A stretch of DNA of 32,000 nucleotides from Actinomycetes bacterium (GCA_021786195.1 JAJYNS010000106.1:1-32000); one strand, 5' to 3'; numbered from the stretch's first letter, positions 1 through 6,484 are shown. Numbers and translations are program-made. The notes: generated by a model not told the origin, from the letters alone.

Positions 1-25
1 CTACCTGCTCGCCGCCGCGCCCGGA

Positions 26-101
26 GCCAGGGTCAAGGGACGCCGCAGGCGAGTGAGAACCGGAGCGCAGCGGAGGCTCGCAGCGTGCCCTTGACGCTGG
101 C
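26..101. repeat. 76-bp imperfect palindrome
   Basis: Outer arms GCCAG (26-30) and CTGGC (97-101) pair. Next GTCAAGGG (32-39) pairs with CCCTTGAC (88-95), then CGC (41-43) with GCG (83-85), and GCGAG (49-53) with CTCGC (77-81). The stems are separated by one- to five-base bulges, and the 23-nt centre holds two similar GGAGCG/CGGAGG motifs. It could be a structured RNA, a miniature repeat or a protein-binding site. It lies downstream of the truncated helicase gene, so it could also end that transcript, but it has no T-tract. Confidence 0.55.
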
Positions 102-213
102 GGGAGGGCGTGGCACCCGCACGAAGCACGCAACGCCCGACTTCGGTCGTTTGGTCGTGCTCCATCCCTATGCTCACGTTCAGTGTCGTGATCATGCTCG
201 GGGAAGGTGTCGG

Positions 214-399
214 TCAACAGTTGTCCGCGTGCGCGGTGATCCACTCGATCGCGACGCGGGTCTTGCCCGATCCCGCGAGGGCGGTGACGACACAGGTTGT
301 TGGCGCGATCCACCGGACGACGTCACGCTGCTCGTCGGAGAGCCCGAGCCACGTGGTGTGCGCCTCGTCCGGAGCGGTCGTTCTCCTCGTGAGGCTCAC
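214..399 (-). pseudogene. Truncated superfamily 1 (UvrD-like) helicase, N-terminal stub
   Basis: The 61-residue product contains a Q-motif-like LSDEQRDVV followed about 13 residues later by a Walker A sequence ALAGSGKTR, the start of UvrD/Rep/PcrA helicases. It stops with TGA shortly afterwards, so motifs Ia to VI are missing. The two other reading frames downstream show no helicase motif, which argues for truncation by deletion or insertion rather than a simple frameshift. The GTG start at 399 overlaps the TGA of the preceding gene as GTGA, so the stub is still placed for coupled translation. Upstream in-frame ATG at 435 is possible but would overlap more. A functional small ATP-binding protein is unlikely, because ATP hydrolysis in this family needs the missing motifs. 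Confidence 0.6.
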
Positions 400-1046
400 G
401 GCAACCCCAGCTGTGCACGGATCGTGGCGATGCATTTGGCTTCGACGGCCGCGGCGTCGTCGAGCACTCGACGGCTGCGGGCACTCAGCTGGCGCATGTG
501 CTCGATCGGGTCGGCTTCGTCGTCGTGGCAGAACTCCTTGTACTCAGCCTCCTCGTCGCCGCAGTCGAGGACCGCGACCTCTCTCGCCCAGCGTCGGAGG
601 ACTTGGATCCGCAGGGTCAGCCGGGCCTGCCATTCGATGTTCGGATCGACTCGGCGCAGCTCGGCAGAGACGTCTTTGCGCAGCCGGCCGGCGAGATAGG
701 TCGCGATGGACCGAGGCGTCTTCAGCCGACGCGTCTTCGCGAACCATGCGCCGAGCGCGGGCAGGTCGAGGGGATCGACGAGGATTGGACGGGCAAAGCC
801 GTCCGCGACGAGCGCGCCGTGGTCGTCGAGCCCGGCCGAGCATGCCTGCTCGGGCGTGAGGTAGTACTGGGTGAGCAGCAGCATGAGCCCCGTGGTGTGA
901 TGGCGCGCGGCGACGACCCAGATGGCCCGTTGCGCAGCCGTCGGGAGGTAAGGGAGCTTGGTCGACCGGTCCTTTGTCGAGCGCCCAGATGCTCGCCGCC
1001 TCGGGGAGGTTGTGCGCATCTCGTCCTTAGCGATGCTCCTAGTCAT
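396..1046 (-). CDS. Accessory protein of unknown function (element operon, fourth gene)
   Basis: The product of 216 residues is not one I recognise. It has an Arg/Ser/Lys-rich N-terminus (about residues 1-30), a helical middle part with the stretch LMLLLTQYYLTPEQACSAGL, and an acidic cluster (DCGDEEAEYKEFCHDDEADP) near residue 170 before a helical C-terminus. The ATG at 1046 was chosen because it overlaps the stop of the recombinase-like gene by eight bases (ATGACTAG), and its own stop overlaps the helicase stub as GTGA. The frame stays open upstream to 1160, but that would lie deep inside the preceding gene. There is no signal peptide and no clear membrane segment. The tight coupling suggests it works with its neighbours. 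No function is assigned. Confidence 0.7.
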   Translation of the reverse strand: MTRSIAKDEMRTTSPRRRASGRSTKDRSTKLPYLPTAAQRAIWVVAARHHTTGLMLLLTQYYLTPEQACSAGLDDHGALVADGFARPILVDPLDLPALGAWFAKTRRLKTPRSIATYLAGRLRKDVSAELRRVDPNIEWQARLTLRIQVLRRWAREVAVLDCGDEEAEYKEFCHDDEADPIEHMRQLSARSRRVLDDAAAVEAKCIATIRAQLGLP

Positions 1047-1881
1047 CGACGCGCTCGGATCGTGGTGGCCGCAGCGTCGAGCGAGCGCGAAAGCGTGCGA
1101 TCTCCTCTGCTCGCGCCTGGAGATAGCTGGCGCGCATCTTCGGGCTCGTGTGCCCGGCATGGGCGGTAATGGCCTCTCGGTCGCGCCCGGTCAGGTGCTC
1201 GCGCATGAGCTGGAACAGCGCGGGGCGCGTCAATTTGGCCGGCGTGCCGACGATCGGCACGCCGATTCGCTCCGTGAAGCGGGCATAGGTTCGCTCGAGA
1301 CACGCCGTCAGCGCGCGCCGCGCGTGCTCGGGCGGAGCCGGCGCCGCCGTCGGTGGGAACCAGCTGGGCTCGATTCCGAACAGGTCCGCGAAATGCCTCG
1401 GGATGAAGCCGAGACCCCGGCCCACCTTGTTCACCTGCCAGGGTAGGAACAACACGAGACCTTCGGGCTCTTCGATGACGCAGCTCCGGTCGAGCGCGAG
1501 CACGACGTTCGCGCGCAGGCCCGCGAGGCACTGGATGATGACGAGCCGGCCGAGGGCCTCGTCTGCGACGAGCTCTGGCAAGAGGGCAAGGAAGGTTCGC
1601 CAGGTCTCTGGTGGCGGGGATCGGTCGTCACCTGCGCTCTGCCACGCGCCGCGCCGTGGCGTGGCTAGCCCGCGGGGCAGGGTCGTGATGGTCGCGCCCT
1701 GTCGCTCGGCGCGCTCGAGATAGCCGAGGAACGGCTGGAATCCGCGCATGACATAGGCCGCCGCGACGCGGCTCGCCGCGCTCGGCGCCAGCTCGTCGGT
1801 CTCGCCAAGACGCGTTGCGTGCCGCGCTGCGTCTGCGACGAGGCACTCGTCGAAGCGACTCGCGACCTCGGTGTCGACCAT
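1039..1881 (-). CDS. Degenerate tyrosine recombinase-like protein (element operon, third gene)
   Basis: The C-terminal half of this 280-residue protein follows the tyrosine recombinase fold. AGLRANVVLAL matches the box I helix with its Arg, a Lys lies in QVNKVGRGLGF where the beta-hairpin Lys is expected, and AGHTSPKMRASYLQA matches the GH...Y box with both the His and the nucleophile Tyr. The H-x-x-R pair of box II is not visible: the aligned stretch reads TRPALFQLMRE. Loss of that Arg would normally abolish strand cleavage, so this may be a DNA-binding relative, a decayed recombinase or a divergent active one. The ATG at 1881 lacks a clear Shine-Dalgarno sequence and lies 48 bp after the stop of the preceding gene, in the same frame. 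It overlaps the next gene by eight bases. Confidence 0.7.
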   Translation of the reverse strand: MVDTEVASRFDECLVADAARHATRLGETDELAPSAASRVAAAYVMRGFQPFLGYLERAERQGATITTLPRGLATPRRGAWQSAGDDRSPPPETWRTFLALLPELVADEALGRLVIIQCLAGLRANVVLALDRSCVIEEPEGLVLFLPWQVNKVGRGLGFIPRHFADLFGIEPSWFPPTAAPAPPEHARRALTACLERTYARFTERIGVPIVGTPAKLTRPALFQLMREHLTGRDREAITAHAGHTSPKMRASYLQARAEEIARFRARSTLRPPRSERVDD

Positions 1882-1929
1882 GATCGACGCGAGCAGGACC
1901 GGGTCGGGAAGAAGCGTCGGCGCGCCGCG

Positions 1930-2697
1930 CTACCCTGCGGCCTCGGCGAGGCGGGCTGCCTGGTAGACGACGGATCGGAACGTGTCCCGCGTCGGTAGCG
2001 GGCGCGGCGCGCAGTGCTCAATCAGCGCGTGCGCAATCGGGTCAAGGCGCGCGAGGTGTCGCATCGCCGCAATGCGCACCTGTCCAGCGCTGCCTGCGCC
2101 ATCGTCGAGGCAGAGCTGGGTCAGGGTCGGCAGCAGCTGACCGCTTCGAACGAGCCTCCTCCCAAGCATGATCCCCCCTCGATCGAGCACCGCACGCGCC
2201 GCCGCGACCCCGTTGAGGCAGGAGGTGCCGTCGATGAGGACGTCCTCGCCGGGCGCGAGCTGGCCGAGGATCGACACAAGCGAGCTCGGCGCCCGACCGG
2301 CGTAGGCGACGTCGAGCAGTCGCTCGGTCTCAGAGAGGTCTGCAGGCAGCGGCACGTGGGTCGCGACCTCGCGCAGCAACGGCTCGAGATCAAGCGCGCC
2401 GTCGTCGCCGTAGACCGCGCGCGCCCGCGCGAGCAACGCGCGATACGCGGCGGACTCGTCGAAGCGCTCGAGCAGGCGCGGTCGCACACAGCCGGGGACC
2501 GCCGACAGCGCGAGCAAGCCCGAGGCCCAGGTCACTTTGTCCGCGGCGTCGCCCAACGCGGACGCAAAGCGCGCGGGGCCGGCCTCGAGGAGCGGCGCGA
2601 GGAGCGAGCCGAGCTCGGCCTCAGCCACCTCAAGGATCGCCGCTGCCTCGCGACGAAGTGCGGCCCGGGCCTCGTCGGTGATGCGCGGCGCCATCAT
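1930..2697 (-). CDS. Accessory protein of unknown function (element operon, second gene)
   Basis: The 255-residue protein has an Ala/Leu/Arg-rich, probably all-helical composition and no motif I recognise. A segment near residues 200-235 (RIAAMRHLARLDPIAHALIE) resembles a HEAT-type helical hairpin, but a single such unit is weak evidence. No signal peptide or membrane segment is seen. Its start overlaps the stop of the upstream gene as ATGA, and a second ATG follows directly. Its TAG stop is followed in the same frame by open sequence leading into the recombinase-like gene. It is clearly part of the same transcription unit, and its function is unknown. Confidence 0.7.
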   Translation of the reverse strand: MMAPRITDEARAALRREAAAILEVAEAELGSLLAPLLEAGPARFASALGDAADKVTWASGLLALSAVPGCVRPRLLERFDESAAYRALLARARAVYGDDGALDLEPLLREVATHVPLPADLSETERLLDVAYAGRAPSSLVSILGQLAPGEDVLIDGTSCLNGVAAARAVLDRGGIMLGRRLVRSGQLLPTLTQLCLDDGAGSAGQVRIAAMRHLARLDPIAHALIEHCAPRPLPTRDTFRSVVYQAARLAEAAG

Positions 2698-3152
2698 CGG
2701 ATCCCGACGGCCCGGCGCCGGCCCCTGCGGTAGAGCTCGAGACGGACGAGCACGCCGGCGGCGTCGGTCACGACATAGAGGTCGACGCCGACCGAGGCAG
2801 CGCCTGCGGGGTCGAGCTGGGCGTCGCGGAGCATGCGGCGAACCGCCTGACCGGTGAGCACGAGCTCACGGCGTCCGGCCTCGGTCGTGCGGACGCGGAT
2901 GCGCGGTCGACAGGCGAGCACCTCGCTCGAGAGCGCGATGCCGCCGTAGACCGGGTAGACCCACAACCGGTCGAGCTCCGCCGCGACGAGCCTTGTCACG
3001 CTCAGCCGACGCGTGACCGAAACCCGCAGCTCGATCGGCCCGACGACCCGGCAAGCGCTGCGCTGATGCGCGCGCCGGACAGCGCTGCGCCGCGCCGTGA
3101 GCTCCTCGACGCTCAGCGGACGGCGGGAACGGCCCGCCAGCGAGGGGGTCAT
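2694..3152 (-). CDS. Accessory protein of unknown function (element operon, first gene)
   Basis: The product of 152 residues from ATG 3152 is basic in its first 60 residues and appears beta-rich later (LWVYPVYGGIALSS, VDLYVVTDAAGVLVRLELY). I do not recognise the family. The stop overlaps the next start as ATGA, which supports the frame. The start is uncertain: the frame is open upstream to 3368, with another ATG at 3245, and the stretch just before 3152 contains a plausible coding sequence with a C-x4-C pair (CDLRRC). No Shine-Dalgarno sequence or leaderless -10 box stands out at any candidate. It is probably the first gene of the five-gene operon that runs to 214. Confidence 0.6.
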   Translation of the reverse strand: MTPSLAGRSRRPLSVEELTARRSAVRRAHQRSACRVVGPIELRVSVTRRLSVTRLVAAELDRLWVYPVYGGIALSSEVLACRPRIRVRTTEAGRRELVLTGQAVRRMLRDAQLDPAGAASVGVDLYVVTDAAGVLVRLELYRRGRRRAVGIR

Positions 3153-3672
3153 CGCGCACCGTCGCAGGTCGCAGCGGGCGATTTCGACCTCGAACAGCGC
3201 TTGGCCAAAGCTCCGGGCAGACGTGCCGGCACAGCGACGGAGCATTCGCGTGGCGGATCGGCACCAGATGGCGCGCCGGGAGGCCTGTCGTTGCCGACAC
3301 GCGCCGCCGCGGTATCCAAGACCAACCCAAGGGGCTCGACGCCGACACGCGGCGTCGCTCGCCACCACAACCTGACCGCCTGGGCATCATCCATGGACGA
3401 GTCCTGGCCGGGTGGACGACCACCGTCGTGCCATGTCGCGCCGTGCCGAGCAAAAGAACGCTCTGAGCTGGGACGATGTACCAAGGAGGGGGCCTTCGCG
3501 CCCCGCGCCCGACGACGTGCGCGAGACATGGGTGCGGCACGGCCTCTCCACGGCCGCGGCCGCGGCATCCGAGCGGAGCCGGCTCCCTCGACGCCACGTG
3601 CGGTCCCGCCCCTACCTCCTGAGGCGCTGAAACCGCTCGACGTGCGTGCAGCGACTGCCGGCCACGCGCACC

Positions 3673-3770
3673 TCAAGGTCTTCCCGGGTGACCTTCTGGC
3701 GCAGTCGTAACTCTCTGAGCTGGCAGTTCGCGACAGAGCAGGCGTTCAAGGTCTCCCGAGGAGACCTTGA
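3673..3770. repeat. Two related AAGGTC palindromes, 73 bp apart
   Basis: At 3746-3770 an 11-bp perfect inverted repeat (TCAAGGTCTCC and GGAGACCTTGA) closes a 3-nt CGA loop. At 3673-3695 the same left arm TCAAGGTCT recurs with a GACCTT right arm around TTCCCGGGT; the first 16 bases of the two copies agree at 13 positions. A further half-site (AAGACCTTC) lies at 3792-3800. Repeated operators for a dimeric regulator, or iterons, are the simplest reading. Confidence 0.55.
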
Positions 3771-4140
3771 GGAGCCAGGCGACGCGCGCGCAAGACCTTC
3801 GTCAGGCTCGCCCCGACGACGACAGGCTACCCGCCTGCGCAGCGTCGCGCCCGTCCTCGGGAGCACGAGGGCGCACGCCGGCTCCACGCGCGTCATGCGA
3901 CAGGCCGTGACGTCGCCGGCTGCGAGGCCAGCCGCAGCTCCTCGATCCCCGACTGCTCGAAGGTCCTCGACCAGGACCCTCGTCCGTCCCGTCCCGGGGC
4001 TGAGGCCAGGTCGCCCGGCGAGGATCGCGGGCAGCGCAGCCCTCATCCTCGCCCATCGCGGGGGTGGTGCGAGCGTTCCCTCCCCCACCCCCGTAGCGCC
4101 CTCCGTGCGCCCGCCGGCGTTCGCGCCGTCGTGCCGGCGC

Positions 4141-4157
4141 CGCCACCCGTGGTGGCG
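4141..4157. repeat. 7-bp stem-loop
   Basis: CGCCACC and GGTGGCG form a perfect 7-bp stem with a CGT loop 79 bp before the excisionase-like gene. There is no T-tract, so a terminator or a leader structure are both possible. A longer-looped inverted repeat (4059-4067 with 4085-4093) lies just upstream. Confidence 0.35.
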
Positions 4158-4235
4158 CGTCTCCTCCTGCATGCCGGTGCGACGCCGTGGCCGGGGCCCG
4201 CACACTGACGAGAAGTCCTGGTGGGAAGCGCACAC

Positions 4236-4655
4236 ATGACCGATGACACGACCCCGCCACCTGTCGCGAGCGCGGGCGCGAGGCCGCCCGGCCAGGCAAC
4301 AGTCATGGAATCGGCGAAGCGATCGACCCGGTTGGGCGAGTTCCTCGCGAGCTCGCCCCCGCGCGCAGCCGCGCCCGCACGGATCCGCGCCCCCGCACCG
4401 ACTCCTTCGAGACGCGCGAAGCCACGGGCGGCACCGGTTGTCCGACGAGGAGATGCCATCTTGGAGTCCTTGCCGATCGCCGTCAGCGTTACCCAGGCAG
4501 CGACGCTCCTCGGCATCGGTCGTACCCTCGCGTGGCAGCTCGTCCGAAGCGGCCGGCTCCCGGCCCGCCGCCTCCCGGACACGGAACGCGTCGTCGTGCT
4601 CGTCGCCGACCTTCAGGCCTTTGCGACCAGCCTCGAGCCCTACGAGGCGAGCTGA
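4236..4655 (+). CDS. Excisionase-family helix-turn-helix protein
   Basis: The 139-residue protein ends in a MerR/excisionase-type winged-helix domain: SVTQAATLLGIGRTLAWQLV is followed by a basic wing RSGRLPARRLP and a short C-terminal strand. In this family the domain binds repeated sites near an attachment site and steers the integrase toward excision, or represses element genes. The first 80 residues are a Pro/Ala/Arg-rich, probably disordered arm that is long for the family. ATG 4236 is preferred over GTG 4221 because GGGAAG lies about 8 nt before it. The gene is convergent with the integrase gene, with only four bases between the two stops. That position and partner support a role as recombination directionality factor. 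Confidence 0.72.
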   Translation: MTDDTTPPPVASAGARPPGQATVMESAKRSTRLGEFLASSPPRAAAPARIRAPAPTPSRRAKPRAAPVVRRGDAILESLPIAVSVTQAATLLGIGRTLAWQLVRSGRLPARRLPDTERVVVLVADLQAFATSLEPYEAS

Positions 4656-4659
4656 GCGC

Positions 4660-5835
4660 TCAGGGGACCTCGGTCAAGAGGCGCTCGAGGCGCGCGAGCG
4701 CCTCGGCCCGCAGGCTGTCGCCGACCTCGGCGTAGACATCGGCGGTGATCCGAATGCTCGCGTGGCGCAGGATCTGGGAGACGACGACGAGGGGGACGCC
4801 GTCGTTCAACAGCAGCGTCGCCGTCGTGTGACGAAGGTCGTGGAAGCTGACCGCCGGAAGCCCGAGGCGGTCGCGGACTGAGTTCCATCCCCGCGTCACG
4901 GCCGCAGGATCGAGCGCGCCGCCGCGAGGACCGTGGAAGACGTACTCCCCGAGCTGCCAGCGCTTCCCGAGCGCGAGCCGTCGCTCGGCCTGGAGGCTCC
5001 GTTGACGGCGCAGCGCGGCGACAGCGCTTCCGACGAGCGGGACGCTGTCGGCACTCTCTTCGGTCTTCGGCCGTCCACGGACGAGGCCTCGTCCCGTCAC
5101 CCGCGTCAGGCCCGCCCTCACATGGACCACGGCGGCGTCGACGTCGACGTCCTCCCATAGCAGGCCGAGCAGCTCGCCCTTGCGCATCCCGGTCCAGAGC
5201 GCGAGCTCGATCAGCGGTCCGAGCGGCTCCTCCTCGAGCGAGCCGAGCAGGCGACGCGCCTCTTCGAGCGTGAGCGTCCGGCGGTGCTTTGTCGTCGCGA
5301 CCCGTGGCGCGACCGAGCGCTCGACGGGGTTTCGCGCAAGCAGCCCCTCGCCGACTGCGGCGTTCAGTGCCGTACGCAGGCACGCTCTTGCGAGGCGGAT
5401 CGTGTTCGGCTTGTACCCCGCGGCGGCAAGTGTCGAGACGAGATGGTCGACGTCCGCGGCTGTCAGCTTCTCGAGTCGAGCCGCACCGAGTGTGGGCTTG
5501 ATGTACGCCTGGTAGAGGTGGCGGTAGCTCTGCGCGGTGCCAGGCGCCCTCGACCCGACGGCGACGCTCGCCTCGACGGGACCAGCGAGCCAGCGCTCCA
5601 TCCACCCAGCGACGTTGAGCCGCGTCGTGGTCGCCGCCTCACCCTCGCCTCGCGCCCGCCGGTCGAGATACTCCCGACGCCTGTCGTTCGCCTCCTTGGC
5701 GCTACGGCCCCGAAAGACCTTGCGCCGCCGCTTCCCGCCGGCGTCTGTCCCGAGCTCGGCCACTGCCTCCCAGTGGCCATCGCCCGCTTGCCACAGCGCA
5801 CCGGTGCCTCTTGGGCGCCGCGTGCTTGGGGTCAT
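4660..5835 (-). CDS. Tyrosine-type site-specific integrase
   Basis: This 391-residue protein catalyses insertion and excision of the element. It has an N-terminal arm-binding/AP2-like segment (about 10-60), a SAM-like core-binding domain (75-170) and a C-terminal catalytic domain (185-385). The catalytic residues are all visible: Arg218 in TGMRKGELLGLLW, Lys257, His332 and Arg335 in FHDLRHTTAT, His358 in ILRHAS (Arg replaces the usual Gly before it), and the nucleophile Tyr368. Length and order match integrases of actinobacterial plasmids and phages such as pSAM2. It lies next to its probable target, tRNA-Pro. ATG 5835 is supported by a TACCAT box 6 nt upstream (leaderless start). Confidence 0.95.
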   Translation of the reverse strand: MTPSTRRPRGTGALWQAGDGHWEAVAELGTDAGGKRRRKVFRGRSAKEANDRRREYLDRRARGEGEAATTTRLNVAGWMERWLAGPVEASVAVGSRAPGTAQSYRHLYQAYIKPTLGAARLEKLTAADVDHLVSTLAAAGYKPNTIRLARACLRTALNAAVGEGLLARNPVERSVAPRVATTKHRRTLTLEEARRLLGSLEEEPLGPLIELALWTGMRKGELLGLLWEDVDVDAAVVHVRAGLTRVTGRGLVRGRPKTEESADSVPLVGSAVAALRRQRSLQAERRLALGKRWQLGEYVFHGPRGGALDPAAVTRGWNSVRDRLGLPAVSFHDLRHTTATLLLNDGVPLVVVSQILRHASIRITADVYAEVGDSLRAEALARLERLLTEVP

Positions 5836-5841
5836 GAGGTG

Positions 5842-5847
5842 ATGGTA
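5842..5847 (-). promoter_or_regulatory. -10 box of a leaderless integrase promoter
   Basis: TACCAT (minus strand) is followed by six bases and then the integrase ATG. The same spacing recurs at other gene starts in this window. There is no Shine-Dalgarno sequence before this start. No convincing -35 box is seen. Confidence 0.5.
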
Positions 5848-5856
5848 ATGGACCGC

Positions 5857-5954
5857 GCTGCCAAACTCTCGTTACCGAATGGCAGCGAATTAGGCAGCGT
5901 CAATACAGCGCTTTCCACAGAAGCTTCCCCGAACAAGCCGCTGAACTGCGAATT
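5857..5954. repeat. Short repeats between integrase and tRNA (possible arm-type sites)
   Basis: GGCAGC occurs at 5881 and 5893 (12 bp apart) and inverted as GCTGCC at 5857; GCGAATT occurs at 5885 and 5948. The stretch is visibly richer in A and T than its surroundings. Such repeats next to an integrase and its attachment site are typical arm-binding sites. This assignment is inferred from position. Confidence 0.4.
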
Positions 5955-5957
5955 TAC

Positions 5958-6005
5958 TGGTCGGGCTGCCGGGATTTGAACCCGGGACCTCTTGACCCCC
6001 AGTCA
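5958..6005 (-). other. Probable attachment site (3' part of tRNA-Pro)
   Basis: The element begins directly after the tRNA 3' end, so the crossover identity block probably covers part of the sequence from the anticodon loop to the CCA end. The exact limits need the other att copy, which is outside the window. Confidence 0.5.
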
Positions 6006-6035
6006 AGCGCGCTAACCAAGCTGCGCCACAGCCCG
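5958..6035 (-). tRNA. tRNA-Pro (anticodon GGG)
   Basis: The minus strand folds as a cloverleaf. Acceptor CGGGCTG pairs with CAGCCCG and is followed by discriminator A and an encoded CCA (5960-5958). The anticodon stem CTTGA/TCAAG closes the loop CTGGGGG, giving anticodon GGG. The T arm CCGGG/CCCGG closes loop TTCAAAT. The gene is intact and mature, so integration rebuilt the 3' end. It reads proline codon CCC and CCT, which are heavily used in this GC-rich genome. Confidence 0.97.
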
Positions 6036-6041
6036 GCGACA

Positions 6042-6065
6042 GGGGTCCTCCCTGCTCAGGACCCC
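6042..6065 (-). terminator. Perfect 8-bp stem-loop just upstream of tRNA-Pro
   Basis: GGGGTCCT and AGGACCCC form a perfect 8-bp stem with an 8-nt loop. It lies between the stop of the SHOCT gene and the tRNA start, ending only six bases before the tRNA. It lacks a T-tract. It may end the upstream transcript or mark a processing point if the tRNA is co-transcribed. Confidence 0.45.
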
Positions 6066-6126
6066 ACCGACGCTCGACAACCCTAGCGCAGGCCGGCGCC
6101 CAGCCCGAGCTGACCTCCCGCCTCGG

Positions 6127-6399
6127 CTAGGAGCGTCTCGGCTCGCGCGAGCGCAGGTGGTCGAGGCGGCGGTGGAACTCCTCCTCGTCGATCTCTCCCG
6201 AGGCATAGCGCCGCGCCAGGATCTGCTCGGCATCCTCCGAGGCGCTCCAGTCCGAGCGCTCGAAACGACGACTCGACCAGCCCCGCGAGCGGCAGCTGAA
6301 CGAGCGGCACAGCGCCATCACCATCCATACGACGCCGCCCCAGAACAGGACCGTCACGAGGGCCCCGAACATCCAGCCCCAACCGCCGTAGAAGAGCAT
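6127..6399 (-). CDS. Small membrane protein with SHOCT domain
   Basis: The 90-residue protein begins with a hydrophobic, Trp/Gly-rich membrane segment (about residues 2-30) and a short basic linker. It ends in a SHOCT motif (about 55-82): AEQILARRYASGEIDEEEFHRRLDHL is the core, given here only as its defining span with ARRYASGEI and EEF. SHOCT is a short C-terminal oligomerisation domain found on many small bacterial membrane proteins of unknown role. ATG 6399 is chosen over the upstream GTG at 6435 because a strong AAGGAGGG lies 8 nt before it. It is the gene nearest to the tRNA and lies downstream of a second small membrane protein on the same strand. Confidence 0.85.
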   Translation of the reverse strand: MLFYGGWGWMFGALVTVLFWGGVVWMVMALCRSFSCRSRGWSSRRFERSDWSASEDAEQILARRYASGEIDEEEFHRRLDHLRSREPRRS

Positions 6400-6484
6400 C
6401 CGGCCGGCCCTCCTTCGCTCAGCCCCGCGCGCCACCTCCAGTATCGCGAAGCGGCGCCCGCTCCGCCGCGCGCCCGCCCTGGGC

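Larger units (their letters stand above)
3153..4235. other. Gene-less stretch with iterated palindromes
   Basis: About 1.1 kb lies between the minus-strand operon and the plus-strand excisionase-like gene. Open frames on both strands here are Arg/Pro/Ser-rich, overlap one another and look like by-products of high GC. It holds two related palindromes at 3673 and 3746, further short inverted repeats at 3962-3978, 4059-4093 and 4141-4157, and nothing else that I can support. Its place between diverging genes suggests a control region for both, or an origin or transfer site. None of these roles is shown directly. Confidence 0.45.
1..5957. mobile_element. Integrative element in tRNA-Pro, right part (left end outside window)
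   Basis: The integrase gene lies 122 bp from the 3' end of an intact tRNA-Pro gene and is separated from it by an AT-richer stretch with short repeats. This is the usual arrangement for elements that integrate at the 3' end of a tRNA and regenerate it. The block contains integrase, an excisionase-like HTH protein, a gene-less stretch and a five-gene operon of mostly unknown proteins, with no core genes. No second copy of the tRNA 3' end occurs between 1 and 5900, so the far attachment site must be left of the window and the element exceeds 5.9 kb. The visible part has no replication or conjugation gene that I recognise. Whether it is active cannot be told from the sequence. Confidence 0.8.

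Noticed and set aside
1-195. 64-codon frame on the minus strand at the left edge
   Set aside because: It overlaps the 76-bp palindrome, has no motif and is Arg/Ala/Ser-rich. It is not a continuation of the helicase.
396-1046. Possible tyrosine recombinase core in the fourth operon gene
   Set aside because: LMLLLTQYYLTPEQACSAGL vaguely resembles the box I helix, but no Arg, His or Tyr motif follows, so the likeness is not enough to name it.
3412-3630. 72-codon plus-strand frame
   Set aside because: Arg/Ser/Pro-rich product without motif, no Shine-Dalgarno sequence or -10 box.
3612-3896. Minus-strand frame ending in a natural-looking stretch (CQLRELRLRQKVTREDLEV)
   Set aside because: Only the last 40 residues look protein-like; the rest is low-complexity and includes the palindromes. 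No start or Shine-Dalgarno sequence supports it, though a decayed gene end is possible.
4043-4582. 179-codon minus-strand frame opposite the excisionase-like gene
   Set aside because: It is antisense to the HTH gene and Arg/Gly-rich; no recognisable domain.
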